From Brasenia schreberi (taxonomy: Eukaryota > Streptophyta > Magnoliopsida > Nymphaeales > Cabombaceae): 64,000 nt of DNA. The position numbers and the translations under genes are program-made. The notes under the pieces were generated by a model. That model was not told the origin of the DNA. It saw only the letters and a program-made list of their open reading frames with translations, and searched no databases. Location: NCBI GenBank assembly GCA_036023115.1, contig JAYKKT010000080.1, forward strand, positions 7,577,501 to 7,641,500, in the 5' to 3' direction. Shown here in pieces: positions 63,443-64,000 of this stretch. How positions within the stretch are numbered: the first letter of the stretch is position 1; every line of letters starts with the position of its first letter.

Positions 63443-63658
63443 ATGGATGGAAGCTCAGAGGACTCACGGAGAGGGATCTTTTGTTTTCAAGAAAATGAAA
63501 GTATTTATATGATGATGTGGGCACTTTTCGGAGATCAGAGGCTTGGTGAAAGAGTGAAGCACAAAAGAGAGGCGATGAGAAGTCGTCACCAGCCGAAAAA
63601 ACAGCTTACAGAAAGAGTGGAGAAAAAACTTCTTGTTGAAAGTATTACTTCAGCTTGA
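63443..63658 (+). CDS. Short unrecognised ORF, 71 codons
   Basis: Begins MDGSSEDSRRGIFCFQENES and ends KLLVESITSA. It is charged, with no membrane segment and no low-complexity sequence. The context ccatggatgg around the start is Kozak-like. No family recognised; it could be an exon of a gene continuing beyond the window or chance. 62964-64000 otherwise shows nothing recognisable. Confidence 0.2.
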   Translation: MDGSSEDSRRGIFCFQENESIYMMMWALFGDQRLGERVKHKREAMRSRHQPKKQLTERVEKKLLVESITSA

Positions 63659-64000
63659 AGCAGCGTACACTGAGATTGGACTTATTTGGAAGGGATACAG
63701 GTGAGCGACAATGGTTCTGTAATCAAGCAAGAAAGCACAAGCTATACAACTCCAATGTGGGATAATAGCCTCCGGAGTCTTTGAATAAGGAATAAAGGAT
63801 GTTGTTGACGTGACCAAAAATACTTAAGGGTTGAGGAATGTCAACAGGTTGAAGGCCCAAAAGCCGAAAATAGATGATGCATTGTTAAAATTAATATATT
63901 GTCTAAGGGTAGTTCAACGACTTTATGCTTCATGTGTTAATGAGACTTTGTTAGTTGATTATATATACAAAAATGTTAGAAAAAATGCAACCTAGGGTGG

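Overview
This is nuclear DNA from a flowering plant. The evidence is spliced genes with GT-AG introns, long (TA)n and (GA)n microsatellites, and remains of typical plant retroelements: RTE and L1 LINEs, Ty3/gypsy, Ty1/copia and a hAT transposon. No bacterial operon, CRISPR array or phage module is present. I could not identify the species.

Only three host loci are convincing. (1) At 17-1246 (+) lies a two-exon arabinogalactan-peptide gene (AGP16/20/22/41 type). (2) At 4911-14343 (-) lies a six-exon ESCRT-III gene of the SNF7/VPS32 family. Its core is normal, but its last exon adds a long repeat-built tail, giving about 440 residues against roughly 210-225 in ordinary plant VPS32. Loci 1 and 2 are convergent. 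(3) At 49490-50325 (-) are exons 1 and 2 of a subgroup-14-like R2R3-MYB gene. The exon encoding the end of repeat R3 is missing, an RTE LINE lies immediately downstream, and a frameshifted coding-like tail (45677-46130) may be what is left of exon 3.

Layout: 1-14.4 kb holds the two intact genes, and the 5-kb first intron of the VPS32 gene is filled with microsatellites, a LINE 3' fragment and foldback MITE-like units. 14.4-21.7 kb is repeat-rich and contains an L1-type LINE remnant with an RNase H region, a foldback element, and an RTE LINE with a 19-bp target-site duplication. 21.7-39.9 kb is a cluster of four long LTRs (2.1-2.7 kb) of one Ty3/gypsy-like family, including a probable nested solo LTR, non-coding internal sequence with only an integrase tail, and a hAT transposase truncated at the start of the fourth LTR. 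39.9-49.4 kb is intergenic with SINE-like and MITE-like units and the LINE next to the MYB gene. 49.4-56.4 kb holds the MYB exons, a possible organelle-derived segment, an LTR-like segment and a third large RTE LINE that has lost its reverse transcriptase. 56.4-63.0 kb is a complete but decayed copia element with both LTRs and a Met-tRNA-type primer site. The last kilobase has no recognised gene.

The most unusual observation is the VPS32 variant. It combines a possible N-myristoylation start, a tail made of three repeat families, and four copies of the short helix that in ordinary Snf7/VPS32 occurs once at the extreme C-terminus. All coordinates and splice sites were read by eye; no alignment or database search was run.
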